64,000 nucleotides of DNA from Hyphomicrobium sp. (GCF_019744875.1 NZ_JAIETU010000005.1:992001-1056000), one strand, 5' to 3'. Numbered from the stretch's first letter, positions 8,798 to 18,168 are shown. Made by a program: numbers and translations. Notes: a model not told the origin generated them from the letters alone.

Positions 8798-9352
8798 CTA
8801 GTTCTGGACCCGGTCGCCGCGTCCCGCGCCGAGCGCAGTCGCAAGGATAAGCCGAATGTCGGTGCCAAGCGACATCTGTTCCAGATAGCGTGCGTCAAGT
8901 TCCGCCAGGCGCTCCGGATCGGACATGTCTACGCCCGCAACCTGAGAAATGCCGGTGACGCCCGGCCGGATCTCGTAGAGGCCGCGCGCGCGGCGCGCAG
9001 CGACCAGCTCGACTTGCGACGGAAGGCACGGGCGCGGACCAACGAGGCTCATGTCGCCACGTATGATGTTCCAGAGCTGGGGCAACTCGTCGAGCTTCAG
9101 GGCGCGTAGCCATTTTCCGACGGGCGTGACCGAGGACGCCGAGCTTTGGTGGGTCGGCACGTCGCGGGTTTCGATAAACATCGTGCGCAGCTTGTAGCAG
9201 GTGAACGGCTGCTCATGCAGGCCGACCCGTGTCTGGCGGAAGATGGCCGGCCCCGGCGACGTCATCCTCACGACCAGGGCGCAGATCAACACCGCGGGCG
9301 CGGCGATCGGCATAACGAGAAGCGCCGCAATGAAATCGAACACGCGTTTCAT
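8798..9352 (-). CDS. Initiating sugar-phosphate transferase (PglC/WecP-type bacterial sugar transferase)
   Basis: 184 residues from the ATG at 9352, where the protein begins MKRVFDFIAALLVMP, the classic start of the short monotopic phosphoglycosyltransferases. The family pattern follows: TSPGPAIFRQTRVG, KLRTM, then LDELPQLWNIIRGDMSLVGPRP, with the catalytic Asp-Glu pair in DELPQLWN, and RPGVTGISQV. It moves a sugar-1-phosphate onto undecaprenyl phosphate at the inner membrane and so starts repeat-unit assembly. It lies convergent to the first operon. A second, larger initiating transferase is at 48647-50170. An upstream in-frame extension to 9772 lacks coding character and was not used. Confidence 0.9.
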   Translation of the reverse strand: MKRVFDFIAALLVMPIAAPAVLICALVVRMTSPGPAIFRQTRVGLHEQPFTCYKLRTMFIETRDVPTHQSSASSVTPVGKWLRALKLDELPQLWNIIRGDMSLVGPRPCLPSQVELVAARRARGLYEIRPGVTGISQVAGVDMSDPERLAELDARYLEQMSLGTDIRLILATALGAGRGDRVQN

Positions 9353-9716
9353 ATGGATAATTTTGCTTACGGTTCGGTTTACCAGGTTGTTTCCAGGCCC
9401 TTGGCGGCGCGGTGCCGTAACCTCCCGCATGCGCGGAGCGCGGCGAGGGAGCGTTCCGGCGCATATAGACGACGGGTCGGGGATTGTCCACGATTGGGCG
9501 GGTTTTGACACGCGCGCCGCGTTCACCCGGCCCGATGGGTGGAGCGGCATCGAAACGCGTGTCGCGGCGGTTGCCCGGGATGACATCGGTTCGGATCTGA
9601 TCGATCTTTGGAGCGGATCTCGCCGATCTTTTCGCGTATGTGTACGGCCGTATCGTGTTCCGTTGCCGTTCCAGCGCGCTGCTTTCGGAACGATCCGCCG
9701 CCACATTGAGCCGTAG
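9353..9716. other. Divergent intergenic region without a recognised gene
   Basis: 364 bases between the PglC-like gene (minus) and a glycosyltransferase (plus). It is AT-richer next to the minus-strand start (around 9350-9385) and otherwise of ordinary composition. It probably carries both divergent promoters, but no clear -35/-10 pair or operator was found. The open frames here read as translations of non-coding sequence. Confidence 0.5.
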
Positions 9717-10874
9717 ATGACCGAAAACATCGATCGCCCGCCATCCGAGGCTCGCGCCGCATCAGGCATCACGCCGGCATCTGGGCCGCGTGCCTACATC
9801 GTGATTGTGTCTCCGACCTACGGCGGCGCGGAAAAGCGCTTCTTCGACATTTTTCGTGGCATGCGCGCGCAAGGACAGGATGTCCGCTTGATTGCTCCGT
9901 CCAGCCTTTCGGGGCGCTTGCTCGGAGATCACCCGGACGAGCCTGATCTGGCGGGCGCGGTCATCCCGGTTCCGCTCGACGTCTGGCAACCGCGCGCCTT
10001 TATCCGCGAGTACCGGCGAATTCTGCGGACGCTTCCACGCGGAAGCAGCTTTCACTACCCGTTGAACTGCCTCTGGCCGCTGCATCTCGGGCGCGGCGAC
10101 AGGATCAGCCTTTCCGTTGCGGACTGCGTGCATACTCCGAGGCCGACGCTCAGCAACCGCGTGGATGGCTGGACGTGGCTGTCGTTCTTCGTCGTCGATC
10201 GGGTCGACGTTCTCAGTCCGGCGATCTTCTCGAACATGAAGGGCTACCGGATGGCCCGCAAGATGAGCCTGACGCCGGGAGGGACGTTCATCGAGACACC
10301 GCCTCCGTCGGACGCCGCGCGGCAGCCCATTGTCGTGCTGGTCAGCCGGCTCGTCGCCTTGAAGGGCATCGACGATCTGCTCGACGTGCTGCCGGACGTC
10401 TGGCGGCACATCGGTAGTCGCGCGCGCCTAGGTTTCGCGATCCGGATCGCGGGGTACGGCCCGATGGAGGGGCACGTCGCTGACCGGATTGCGGCTCTGG
10501 CGCAGGGCGGAGTTCCGGTCGAGTTTGTCGGCTATGCCGACGCCAAGGCGTTGTTTCCGGGTGTTGCGGTGGCGCTGTCGATGCAGGAAGCCACAAACTA
10601 TCCGTCACGCGTGGTTGCGGAAGCGCTCGTCTCGGGGTGTGGCGCGATCGTTCGCGATACGGGGGATTCGAGACAGTTCGGAGAGCTGCCCGGCCTGCTC
10701 TATTGCGCGGGTAAGCTCGATGCGGCCGAACTCGCGGATCAGATTGTCGCTCTGGTCGATGCCGTGATCCAGACGCCCGCCTTCTCCACCGAGATCAAGG
10801 ATGCCGCGCTGGCGCGCTTCGGCGGGCGCAGCAGCGTCGTCTACTTCGGTGAGATGCTTGCGCCGCGTCGCTAG
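9717..10874 (+). CDS. Glycosyltransferase (GT4-like, GT-B fold)
   Basis: 385 residues. The N-terminal part has IVSPTYGGAEKRFFDIFRG, with the glycine-rich acceptor loop GGAE typical of GT4 enzymes. The C-terminal donor-binding domain shows VVLVSRLVALKGIDDLL, IRIAGYGPMEGHV, VEFVGYADA and a NYPSRVVAEALVSG segment in place of the usual EGFGLVxxEAMA loop. It lies between the PglC-like initiating transferase and an SDR gene, so it probably adds a sugar in repeat-unit assembly. The specificity is unknown. Confidence 0.78.
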   Translation: MTENIDRPPSEARAASGITPASGPRAYIVIVSPTYGGAEKRFFDIFRGMRAQGQDVRLIAPSSLSGRLLGDHPDEPDLAGAVIPVPLDVWQPRAFIREYRRILRTLPRGSSFHYPLNCLWPLHLGRGDRISLSVADCVHTPRPTLSNRVDGWTWLSFFVVDRVDVLSPAIFSNMKGYRMARKMSLTPGGTFIETPPPSDAARQPIVVLVSRLVALKGIDDLLDVLPDVWRHIGSRARLGFAIRIAGYGPMEGHVADRIAALAQGGVPVEFVGYADAKALFPGVAVALSMQEATNYPSRVVAEALVSGCGAIVRDTGDSRQFGELPGLLYCAGKLDAAELADQIVALVDAVIQTPAFSTEIKDAALARFGGRSSVVYFGEMLAPRR

Positions 10875-10906
10875 CGGGTTCGGGTTCCATTCGCCTGACA
10901 TGCCCG

Positions 10907-11857
10907 TCAACGGGCCTTCGAGAACTCCGCGCCGGACCGCTGGATGCCGTCCCGAACGTTCTGCGGCGGAGACCACGAGAAAGCTTCGCGAAAGCGGGAT
11001 GAGTCGACGGCCAGATCTCCCAGCAGGCTCTTGGCGATCTTCGCCTGACCGGCGGCTTGCAGCAGGCCGGACAGAAGCGCGGGCGGAACGGGGACGAGGT
11101 GCGCCGGACGCGCCATGCCCTTGCGAAGAAGGCGGAGCATGTCGGCCAGGCTTACGGGATCCGCATCGGCAACCGCGAATGCTCCAGTCGGAGCATCATC
11201 TCGCTTGGCGATGACAGCCGCGACGGCATCGGCAAGATTATCGACGCCGATCAGCGAGCGGCGGTTGGACACTGCGGCGAACGGAAGTGGAAGGGGGCTT
11301 GCGGCGAGCTTCTGCAGCAAACGCCAGTTGCCGGACGCGTCGGCGCCGTAGCCCATGACGGGACGCAACGAAATCCCGATGCGATCACCGTTCTCCGCGA
11401 AGGCCCGGACGTGAGCTTCTGCGTCCAGTTTCGAACGGCCATAGGCGGAGGCTGGTGACGGCACGGTGTCATCCGATACGGTCGCGTCCGACGCGTTGCC
11501 GGTGATGGCGAAGATGCTCGACATGAAAATGAACCGCTGGATGCCGCTTGCTGCCGCCTGTCGCGTCAATGCGGCGGTGGCTTCGTCGTTGACGATGCGG
11601 AACCGATCCTCTGAGACGCCGGCGCCCGGAACCTGCGCGGCCAGATGGACGACCGTTGTGCAGCCCTCCAGGGCGTCTCGCCAGTCGGTGCTGCCCGACA
11701 GATCGCCGACATGGACATGGCGGTGGGGGCCAGTCGCGGCCGGTACGGTCGCAGGCCGGCGGCTCGCCAGCGTGAGCGTGTGGCCCGCAGCGGCGAGGCG
11801 CGAGACGACTGTCCGGCCGAAGAAACCCGAAGCCCCCGTTATCAGCACATGTTCCAT
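10907..11857 (-). CDS. NAD-dependent sugar epimerase/4-reductase (extended SDR)
   Basis: 316 residues if started at the second Met (MEHVLITGASGFFG); a Met four residues earlier would begin at 11869. The cofactor motif GASGFFG is at residues 8-14 and the catalytic YGRSK (YxxxK) is in the middle with an upstream Ser in FMSSIF. An extended SDR beside a PglC/WecP-type initiating transferase resembles the WbpV/WreQ arrangement, where the SDR reduces a UDP-4-keto-6-deoxy-HexNAc before lipid transfer. UDP-glucose 4-epimerase-like activity is the main alternative. It is convergent with the glycosyltransferase at 9717. Confidence 0.75.
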   Translation of the reverse strand: MEHVLITGASGFFGRTVVSRLAAAGHTLTLASRRPATVPAATGPHRHVHVGDLSGSTDWRDALEGCTTVVHLAAQVPGAGVSEDRFRIVNDEATAALTRQAAASGIQRFIFMSSIFAITGNASDATVSDDTVPSPASAYGRSKLDAEAHVRAFAENGDRIGISLRPVMGYGADASGNWRLLQKLAASPLPLPFAAVSNRRSLIGVDNLADAVAAVIAKRDDAPTGAFAVADADPVSLADMLRLLRKGMARPAHLVPVPPALLSGLLQAAGQAKIAKSLLGDLAVDSSRFREAFSWSPPQNVRDGIQRSGAEFSKAR

Positions 11858-11869
11858 TGGCTCTCGCAC

Positions 11870-12219
11870 AAGACGTCAGGACGGAGGGGCGGACAACCCG
11901 CCTCTTTGGCAAACCATCGCAATTGATCTGCGGGAAGGCAAAATTGAGGTCAATAGCGAAGCGCGTGCAGCCTCGTGGGCGCCTTCGCTAAGGCCAGCGT
12001 GTTGCAAGCGCGTGCCAGCGCCAGGGCTTTCTCCAGTCCCCGTCGGCGCGCGGCGATACCCGTTCCTTGACACCGGCCGCCTTATACAACAAGCAAAACG
12101 CCAGCATTCTCTGCTCGCTCGATCCGCCTCGATATGATCTTGGAGGGCGCCCCGCTGGTTTTGGACCCGCGCCCGCGTCGCGCGCCCGCAAGGCTTTGGT
12201 CAACGTTTAGGTTCGCGAC
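11870..12219. other. Intergenic region with no recognised gene
   Basis: About 350 bases between the divergent SDR (minus) and acyltransferase (plus) genes. It is GC-rich with a short AT-rich patch near 11925-11950. No tRNA, riboswitch or convincing terminator is seen; both promoters presumably lie here. Confidence 0.45.
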
Positions 12220-14208
12220 ATGAATGCCAGACCCGACTATCGGTCCGACATCGACGGCTTGCGGGCAGTCGCGGTTCTTGGCGTTCTCGTCTACCACTAC
12301 GGGGCGACTTGGCTGCCCGGCGGCTTCACGGGCGTCGACGTTTTTTTTGTCATCTCGGGATTTCTGATCACCAGCATCTTGCGCCGTGAGATCCTGGCCG
12401 GTGAATTTTCTTTACTCGGCTTCTACGACCGGCGCCTCCGCAGAATTGCGCCTGCCCTGTTCGCCGTGCTGCTCGTGTCGCTCGTGGCCGGGTGGTTCCT
12501 GCTCATTCCCGGCGACTACGCCGACATGGCCAAGAGCGCCGCCTATTCCGCAGGCGGCCTCGGCAATCTCTATTTCTTCTGGAACACAGGCTACTTCGAC
12601 CAGGCCGCCGATCTTCAGCCCATGCTTCACATGTGGTCGCTGGGCGTGGAGGAGCAGTTTTACTTCGTGTGGCCGCCGCTGCTGTTTCTGCTGATGACGC
12701 GGCTTTCGTCACAGCGCGTTGTCGCCGGCGTTTTGGCGATTGGGCTTGCCGTGGCCTTCGCCTTTGCCGTCTGGGACGTTTCAGTCCACCCCAAGGCCGC
12801 CTTCTATCTTCCGCATGCGCGCGCCTGGGAGCTCGCGCTGGGCGCGATCCTGGCGTTTCTGCCCCGGATCGGAAGCCGCCTGCTGAGCGAGGTTATGGTT
12901 GTAGCGGGGCTCGCGCTGATCGCGTGGAGCTATCTCGTCATTACGAGCAAGGATCCGTTCCCAGGCCTCAACGCCGCCTATGCCTGCGTTGGCGCGGCCC
13001 TGGTGATCTGGCCCAAGTCGCCCACCGTCTTTGCCGGTCCTTTGTCGCTCCGGCCTATGGTCTGGGTGGGCCTCATCTCCTACAGCCTCTATCTGTGGCA
13101 CTGGCCGATCCTGGTCTTCTTCCGCCACTACGCCAACGGCAAGATGCCGGACCCGACGACCGCCCTCGGTCTCGGTGTGCTCTCGATCGTCGTTGCCGCC
13201 CTGTCGTGGCGCTTTATCGAGCGGCCCTTTCGCAAGCCTTTGGCATCGCCGGCGCGCACCGTGGCCACCAGCCTGGCGATCGCCGGTGGCGTGGCGGCGC
13301 TCTCGTTGTCTGTGGTCGCGGCGGGAGGCTTTGTCTCAAGGCTCCCCGCGGATCAGGCGGGCATGACCGGGCTGGACGTCATGTGGAAGTGGGATTGTCC
13401 GCGGCTCGTCACTCTTACGGCGAATGGCAAAGCCTTCACGAAGGCCTGCAATTTCGGAGCGCCCTGGGACAAGGCAGGGACCAAGGTGGTCTTGTGGGGT
13501 GAAAGCCATGCGCAGCACATGGCGCCGATCGTCAACGCCGCCATCGAGGGCAAGGATGTTTCCGTGGCCCTGGCGTACAAATGCGCCCCGGCGATCGGTG
13601 AGCCCTACAAGATGTTCATCAAGGAAGATCCCGCCTACTCGCGCAATTGCGGAATCTTCCGAGACAACGTCCTTACGTATCTCTCCGAAAACAAGGACGT
13701 GACCTATCTCGTGATCGCCGGGTTCTGGTCGAGCGTGTTCGGGAACATCTTCACGGATCATGTTCCGGCCGGGAACCTCACGAAGGGTGTCGAGCTCGTC
13801 CGCCAGAGCCTGACGAAAATCATCGCCAAAGCTGCCGCGCCGGGCCGCAAGATCGTTCTCGTCAGCGACGTCCCGTTGTTTCTGGGTACGCGGCCATCGT
13901 TGTGCAACGCGCAGGACAGAGCGGCGATCCTGCGGCAGCCTTGCACCAAGCAAACCAAAGGTTTGACCCTGCAGTCGTTCACCGCGCAGCAGGGCATGAT
14001 CGTGGACCTGTTCACCTCCCTGAAGTCGCCCAGCACCCTCGTTCTGACGCCCGGCCCGGCGATGTGCGCGAGCGGCGAATGCATGACCTCACTCAACGGC
14101 GAGTTCATCTATCGAGACGTGCATCACTTAAGACGCAACCTCTCGCCGAAGACGATGAAGGATCTGTCGGTTCTGTTCGGCTTCGACGGCCTGTTCGCGG
14201 GGCGCTAA
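12220..14208 (+). CDS. Acyltransferase 3 (AT3) with C-terminal SGNH domain, OafA/OatA-like
   Basis: 662 residues. Residues 1 to about 370 form the AT3 membrane domain with roughly ten to eleven spans; the signature opening YRSDIDGLRAVAVLGVLVYH contains the RxxxxDGLRA motif, followed by DVFFVISGFLI. From about residue 400 a soluble SGNH hydrolase-like domain has WGESHAQH (the GxSH block with the putative nucleophile Ser) and DVHHL near the C-terminus (catalytic Asp-x-x-His block). Such proteins move acetyl groups from the cytoplasm onto O-antigen, capsule or peptidoglycan outside the membrane. Here it probably O-acetylates the glycan built by the adjacent locus. Confidence 0.88.
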   Translation: MNARPDYRSDIDGLRAVAVLGVLVYHYGATWLPGGFTGVDVFFVISGFLITSILRREILAGEFSLLGFYDRRLRRIAPALFAVLLVSLVAGWFLLIPGDYADMAKSAAYSAGGLGNLYFFWNTGYFDQAADLQPMLHMWSLGVEEQFYFVWPPLLFLLMTRLSSQRVVAGVLAIGLAVAFAFAVWDVSVHPKAAFYLPHARAWELALGAILAFLPRIGSRLLSEVMVVAGLALIAWSYLVITSKDPFPGLNAAYACVGAALVIWPKSPTVFAGPLSLRPMVWVGLISYSLYLWHWPILVFFRHYANGKMPDPTTALGLGVLSIVVAALSWRFIERPFRKPLASPARTVATSLAIAGGVAALSLSVVAAGGFVSRLPADQAGMTGLDVMWKWDCPRLVTLTANGKAFTKACNFGAPWDKAGTKVVLWGESHAQHMAPIVNAAIEGKDVSVALAYKCAPAIGEPYKMFIKEDPAYSRNCGIFRDNVLTYLSENKDVTYLVIAGFWSSVFGNIFTDHVPAGNLTKGVELVRQSLTKIIAKAAAPGRKIVLVSDVPLFLGTRPSLCNAQDRAAILRQPCTKQTKGLTLQSFTAQQGMIVDLFTSLKSPSTLVLTPGPAMCASGECMTSLNGEFIYRDVHHLRRNLSPKTMKDLSVLFGFDGLFAGR

Positions 14209-14342
14209 CGGCCGCCTTCTTGCGGCAGGACGGCGCGCGCTGGGGTGCGGATGACCCGTCCTGTCCTGTCTCGCTCCGTCCCTAGGGCCGCGGCCCAGCG
14301 GCGACACTCCCGTCACGATGTCAGCGGCGTGTCAGAATTGCC

Positions 14343-14370
14343 TTGATATTGCACATATGTCCCGAATACT
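14343..14370 (+). promoter_or_regulatory. Candidate sigma-70 promoter
   Basis: TTGATA at 14343-14348 and AATACT at 14365-14370 are separated by 16 bases and stand out in a GC-rich background. They lie about 27 bases before the start codon of the outer-membrane-like protein and would give a short leader containing its GGGGAGGG ribosome-binding site. Found by eye only. Confidence 0.4.
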
Positions 14371-14396
14371 CGGGAAAATGTCCCTGGGGAGGGCGT

Positions 14397-15338
14397 ATGT
14401 GTGGGTTAAGGGTGGCGGGCGCGCGCAGCGCGATCTGGGTGCTGACTGTCGCGGGGGCTGCCGGCCTTCCGGCTGGGGCTGGCGCAGGCCCGGCGATCGG
14501 CCAGTTCGAGGTCAAGACGCTCGACTCCGAGCCGGGCGAGATCGAGTTTCAGAGCCAGAACGCCTATGCGCTTGGCGTTCCGCGCCGCAAGACCGTTCTC
14601 GAAAACGGCGAACTCGAAGGCGACGACAATTCCCAGGCGCGCGACCGCAACGCCCTCGAGCTGGAATTCGGCATCACGCATTCGCTCAAGACGCGCATCG
14701 GCATCGAGTACGAGGCGGAACGGCGCGAGGAGTTCACGACGCTGCGGGAGGCGGACGGTTTCCAGGATCTCAAGCTCGACGAGTACGCGGCCGAAGTGAT
14801 CTGGATCCCCATTCCGCGTAAGGGCGACGGCATCGGGCTCGGGTTCGTGGTGGAGTATGAGGTGCCGGCCGAGAGCGGGGAAGCCAAGACGCTCATTGCC
14901 GGGCCGATCTTCGAGTGGGCGAGCGGGCCCTGGCAGCTCACGCTCATTCCGACGCTCGTGCAGTTCCTGGGTGGCGAGCGAAACGACGCCGGACAGCGAG
15001 ACGAAAAGATCGATTTCGCCTACGCCAATCACCTGAAATATCATTGGTCGGACAGCATCGATTTCGCGCTTGAGACCTACGGCACGATCGAACGCGTCGG
15101 CGGCCGGGGCGGGCGAAGCGAAGAGGCCGCGTTGTTCGGCGATTTCGACCAGCATCGCATTGGCCCGGTGGTCTATTGGAACTTCGATCCGGGGCTCGGG
15201 GGCACCGCGCATGCACCTGAAGGCGACGACGACGGCCACGATGAAAAGCCCGTGAGCCTCGGGGTCGGGGCCCTGTTCGGCCTGAACAGCAACACGCCTG
15301 CGACCACGCTCAAATTGAGTTTGGAAGTTTTCTTCTAG
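14397..15338 (+). CDS. Secreted, probable outer-membrane beta-barrel protein of unknown function
   Basis: 313 residues from the ATG at 14397, chosen because GGGGAGGG ends a few bases upstream; an ATG-less extension to 14343 is less likely. The first 30 or so residues form a signal peptide ending near AGAGAGPAIG. The mature part has alternating polar/hydrophobic strands (RIGIEYEAE, GLGFVVEYEVP, DFALETYGTIERVG, SLGVGALFGLN) and ends in EVFF; a C-terminal Phe is the BamA-recognition mark of many outer-membrane barrels. An acidic, His-containing insert (GDDDGHDE) precedes the last strands. No family was recognised. Confidence 0.6.
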   Translation: MCGLRVAGARSAIWVLTVAGAAGLPAGAGAGPAIGQFEVKTLDSEPGEIEFQSQNAYALGVPRRKTVLENGELEGDDNSQARDRNALELEFGITHSLKTRIGIEYEAERREEFTTLREADGFQDLKLDEYAAEVIWIPIPRKGDGIGLGFVVEYEVPAESGEAKTLIAGPIFEWASGPWQLTLIPTLVQFLGGERNDAGQRDEKIDFAYANHLKYHWSDSIDFALETYGTIERVGGRGGRSEEAALFGDFDQHRIGPVVYWNFDPGLGGTAHAPEGDDDGHDEKPVSLGVGALFGLNSNTPATTLKLSLEVFF

Positions 15339-15398
15339 CGGCCGGCAGTCTGCATCCCGACAGGCTGCAAACCACGTCAGGCAGCGGCCAGACAAAAT

Positions 15399-15431
15399 GA
15401 AACCCGCCGAGGCCAGGCCTGAGCGGGTTTC
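15399..15431 (-). terminator. Rho-independent terminator
   Basis: GAAACCCGC at 15399-15407 pairs with GCGGGTTTC at 15423-15431. On the minus strand the stem is followed by TTTTGTC, so it ends the 98-residue gene at 15465-15761; it also sits between convergent genes and may act both ways. Confidence 0.75.
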
Positions 15432-15464
15432 GAATTCCTGAGATGCAGCCGGGGCGGAGCCCGC

Positions 15465-15761
15465 TTACTGCATGTACGGGCTGTCGCCGCCGCGCGGAGC
15501 GGTGGGCGACGAGAAGAAGAACCCGTTGTCGAACGGCCCGCCAACCGTCTGTTCGGTCTTGGTCGGGTCGGTGAACTTGCGGGTGTCGACACCCTGCAGA
15601 TACTTGTACGAGTAGCCGCCGCGCCGGGGTGCCGGCCGAACGACGCCGCGCAGCGGCTTCGATTTGGCGCCTGCGCTCTGGGCGAAGACCGGAGCGGAAA
15701 CCGTGGGCAGTGCGAGCACGGCTGCAACGGCGATAATTTTAAAGAGACCGATGTTTTTCAT
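15465..15761 (-). CDS. Small secreted protein of unknown function
   Basis: 98 residues. A clear signal peptide (MKNIGLFKIIAVAAVLALP, cleavage probably after APVFA) is followed by a basic, glycine- and proline-containing mature part of about 70 residues (RPAPRRGGYSYKY, FDNGFFFSSPTAPRGG). It has no cysteine. It is a single-gene unit with its own terminator. No domain was recognised; the likely place is the periplasm. Confidence 0.6.
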   Translation of the reverse strand: MKNIGLFKIIAVAAVLALPTVSAPVFAQSAGAKSKPLRGVVRPAPRRGGYSYKYLQGVDTRKFTDPTKTEQTVGGPFDNGFFFSSPTAPRGGDSPYMQ

Positions 15762-16031
15762 GGCTCTACGTTAACCCACGTTGCTCGGACTGTCGATGTT
15801 GCGGTAGCGGTTTCGGCGGGTGGTGTGGCACCACTGCGCCGCTCGGCCCACTCGGTCTGGCCAAGGATCATTGGAGATGCTTGGTTGCTCTTCCGTTAAC
15901 GCAGAAATGTAACGCCGCAATGGCGGCCGCCGTTCCCCGTCTCGCGCCCGGCCATGCCGCCCAAGTACGAACGACCGGGGGCGGAACCCTTGACCGGACG
16001 CGTTCAGCTCCGATATTGAAGGCCAGCTTTG

Positions 16032-16088
16032 CACTCGTGGTGATTTGGCCGGCCGGCTTGCAGCCACGTTAAATAAGTCGCTAAATGG
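16032..16088 (+). promoter_or_regulatory. SAM-II riboswitch
   Basis: The segment matches the SAM-II (metA) riboswitch of alphaproteobacteria: a first stem strand CTCGTGG (16034-16040), TGATTTGG, the GGCCGGCTTGCAGCCACG core that closes the stem and forms the pseudoknot, then the A/U-rich TTAAATAAGTCGCTAAA tail (ends near 16085). It lies about 100 bases upstream of metX. The pseudoknot forms when S-adenosylmethionine binds and lowers expression of the methionine-synthesis gene. It is short and compact as expected for this class (about 50-60 nt). Confidence 0.93.
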
Positions 16089-16184
16089 GCCGTCGCGCAC
16101 CCGGATCATGTTCGGTTGGGCCGGTCCAGTTCAGGCCGGTGTCGAGTGCCCGCACCCTGCTGCGGGTGTGGGAGCGCGCAAGGT

Positions 16185-17423
16185 ATGGGCACGTCTTCGG
16201 ACACTGGTACGTCTTCGGGCATTGGCGCGACCTCGGCGCCGCTCGACGGGAAGGCGGATCAGCGCCTGTCCGAGGTTCACAGCCCTTCAAGCCGCGTGGC
16301 CGTGTTTCCGGACGACGCGCCGCTCAAGCTCGAATCCGGCCAGTTGCTAGCGCCGCTCACGATCGCCTACCAGACCTATGGACGCCTCAACGCCGACAAG
16401 TCCAACGCCATCCTCGTCTGCCACGCGCTGACCGGGGACCAGTACGTCGCCGACGTGCATCCGGTGACCGGCAAGCCCGGCTGGTGGCAGGCGCTCGTGG
16501 GCGCTGGCAAGCCCGTCGACACGGACCGGTTTTTCGTCATCTGCCCGAACATTCTCGGCGGCTGCATGGGCTCGACAGGGCCTGCGTCCCCCAACCCGAA
16601 AACGGGCAAGCCTTACGGCCTCGACTTCCCCGTCATCACCATCGGCGACATGGTGGATGCGCAGGTGCGCCTCATCGATCACCTCGGGATCGACGTGCTG
16701 TTTTCCGTCATCGGCGGCTCGATGGGCGGCATGCAGGTGCTCGAATGGGCGGCGCGCCACAAGGACCGCGTGGCGACGGCCATTCCGATTGCGACGGCGC
16801 CCTGGCATACGGCGCAGAACATCGCCTTCCACGAGGTCGGCCGGCAAGCCGTGATGGCGGATCCGGAGTGGCGGGGCGGGGCTTATTCCGAGGTCGGCGT
16901 GGTGCCCAAGAACGGGCTTGCGGTGGCGCGCATGGCTGCGCACATCACGTACCTGTCGGAGAAGGCGCTGCAGGGGAAGTTCGGCCGCAACCTGCAGAAC
17001 CGCGCGACGCGGTCGTTCTCGTTCGATGCCGACTTCAAGATCGAGAGCTATCTGCGCCATCAGGGCTCGACGTTCGTCGACCGCTTCGACGCCAACAGCT
17101 ATCTCTACATCACGCGGGCCATGGACTACTTCGACCTCGAAGGCGCGCATGGTGGCAAGCTCGCCAACGCGTTCACGGGCACGCAGACGCAGTTCTGCGT
17201 CGTGTCGTTCACCAGCGACTGGCTCTATCCGACGCGCGACAGCAAGGCGATCGTGAAGGCGCTCAATGCGGTGGCGGCGAACGTGAGCTTCGTCGAAATC
17301 GAAAGCGACAAGGGCCACGACGCATTCCTGCTGGATGAGCCCGAATTCCATGCGACGGTGCGCGGCTTCCTGACGGCGGCGATGGCCAAGCGCGGACTTT
17401 CTCTTGGCGAGGAGCAGGGCTGA
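16185..17423 (+). CDS. metX: Homoserine O-acetyl/succinyltransferase
   Basis: 412 residues from the ATG at 16185; earlier in-frame Mets would run into the leader region after the SAM-II riboswitch. It acylates homoserine in the first committed step of methionine synthesis. The alpha/beta-hydrolase fold is clear: [21 protein letters not shown], the nucleophile elbow [12 protein letters not shown], the Asp in SFTSDWLYP and the His in [10 protein letters not shown]. The N-terminal 25-30 residues are Ser/Thr/Gly-rich and dispensable-looking. It overlaps metW (TGATG) and is under the SAM-II riboswitch. Whether acetyl- or succinyl-CoA is used cannot be decided by eye; several alphaproteobacterial MetX enzymes are succinyltransferases. 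Confidence 0.95.
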   Translation: MGTSSDTGTSSGIGATSAPLDGKADQRLSEVHSPSSRVAVFPDDAPLKLESGQLLAPLTIAYQTYGRLNADKSNAILVCHALTGDQYVADVHPVTGKPGWWQALVGAGKPVDTDRFFVICPNILGGCMGSTGPASPNPKTGKPYGLDFPVITIGDMVDAQVRLIDHLGIDVLFSVIGGSMGGMQVLEWAARHKDRVATAIPIATAPWHTAQNIAFHEVGRQAVMADPEWRGGAYSEVGVVPKNGLAVARMAAHITYLSEKALQGKFGRNLQNRATRSFSFDADFKIESYLRHQGSTFVDRFDANSYLYITRAMDYFDLEGAHGGKLANAFTGTQTQFCVVSFTSDWLYPTRDSKAIVKALNAVAANVSFVEIESDKGHDAFLLDEPEFHATVRGFLTAAMAKRGLSLGEEQG

Positions 17424-18055
17424 TGCAGAAAGCCGTTCCATTCTCAGGGCTGGTTCGCGCCGACCATGCGCTCATCGCCGAAATGGTGACGCCGCGTTCG
17501 CGCGTGCTCGATGTGGGCTGCGCCGACGGCGCGCTGCTGCATCTGCTGGCGGAAACGAAAGACGTCGATGCGCGCGGCGTTGAGCTGTCGCGCGAGAAGG
17601 TCAACCTGTGCGTGACGCGGGGGCTTTCCGTGATCCAGGGGGATGCGGATCGCGATCTCGCCGACTACCCGGATCAGGCATTCGACTTCGCCATCCTGTC
17701 GCTCACGATCCAGGCGACGCGCGATCCGAAGACGGTGCTGGAGAACCTGCTCCGCATCGGCCGGCACGCCATCGTGTCCTTCCCGAACTTCGGGCATTGG
17801 CGGATCCGCGCGCAGCTTCTGTTCTCGGGGCGCATGCCGATGACGCCGAACCTGCCCGAGCCCTGGTACACGACCGCAGACGCGCATCTCTGCACGATCA
17901 AGGATTTCGTCGATCTCGTCGCGCTGGTCGATGCCGAGGTCGAGGATGCGGTGGCGTTCAACGCCAAGGGACAGCGGCTGCCGATCAAGCGCTCGCTCTC
18001 GCTGCAGAACCTGCTCGGCGAGAAGGCCGTGTTCAAGCTGCGGCGCAAGACGTAG
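17423..18055 (+). CDS. metW: Methionine biosynthesis protein MetW
   Basis: 210 residues; the start ATG shares its first base with the metX stop codon (TGATG). It is a class I methyltransferase-fold protein with the SAM-binding motif VLDVGCADGALLHLL near residues 28-42 and DFAILSLTIQATRD. MetW forms a functional partner of MetX in many proteobacteria and is required for homoserine acylation; its own methyl-transfer reaction is not established. The family signatures ISFPNFGHW-like (VSFPNFGHWRIR) and CTIKDFVDL are present. Confidence 0.95.
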   Translation: MQKAVPFSGLVRADHALIAEMVTPRSRVLDVGCADGALLHLLAETKDVDARGVELSREKVNLCVTRGLSVIQGDADRDLADYPDQAFDFAILSLTIQATRDPKTVLENLLRIGRHAIVSFPNFGHWRIRAQLLFSGRMPMTPNLPEPWYTTADAHLCTIKDFVDLVALVDAEVEDAVAFNAKGQRLPIKRSLSLQNLLGEKAVFKLRRKT

Positions 18056-18107
18056 ATCGCGTTCGCTGTTGGGGTTCCCCCACCGTCTGGGGCTCTCCCC
18101 ACCCTGG

Positions 18108-18128
18108 CCCTCCCCACAAGGGGGAGGG
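18108..18128. repeat. Intergenic palindromic repeat
   Basis: CCCTCCCC at 18108-18115 and GGGGAGGG at 18121-18128 form a hairpin with a 5-nt loop (ACAAG). The same pattern, CCTCCCCC-ACAAA-GGGGGAGG, recurs at 30342-30363, and a related one at 23637-23664. No T-tract follows on either strand here, so it is better read as a dispersed repeat between convergent genes than as a normal terminator. Confidence 0.6.
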
Positions 18129-18168
18129 AAAAGTGCAGAGGTACAGATCAGGCGCTCGGTCTCGTGCC

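Noticed and set aside
9353-9772. Upstream extension of the PglC-like gene
   Set aside because: The extension is basic, low in hydrophobic core and unlike the family, which begins at MKRVFDF.
15771-16109. 112-codon minus-strand frame upstream of metX
   Set aside because: It overlaps the SAM-II riboswitch and has no domain, signal or ribosome-binding site.
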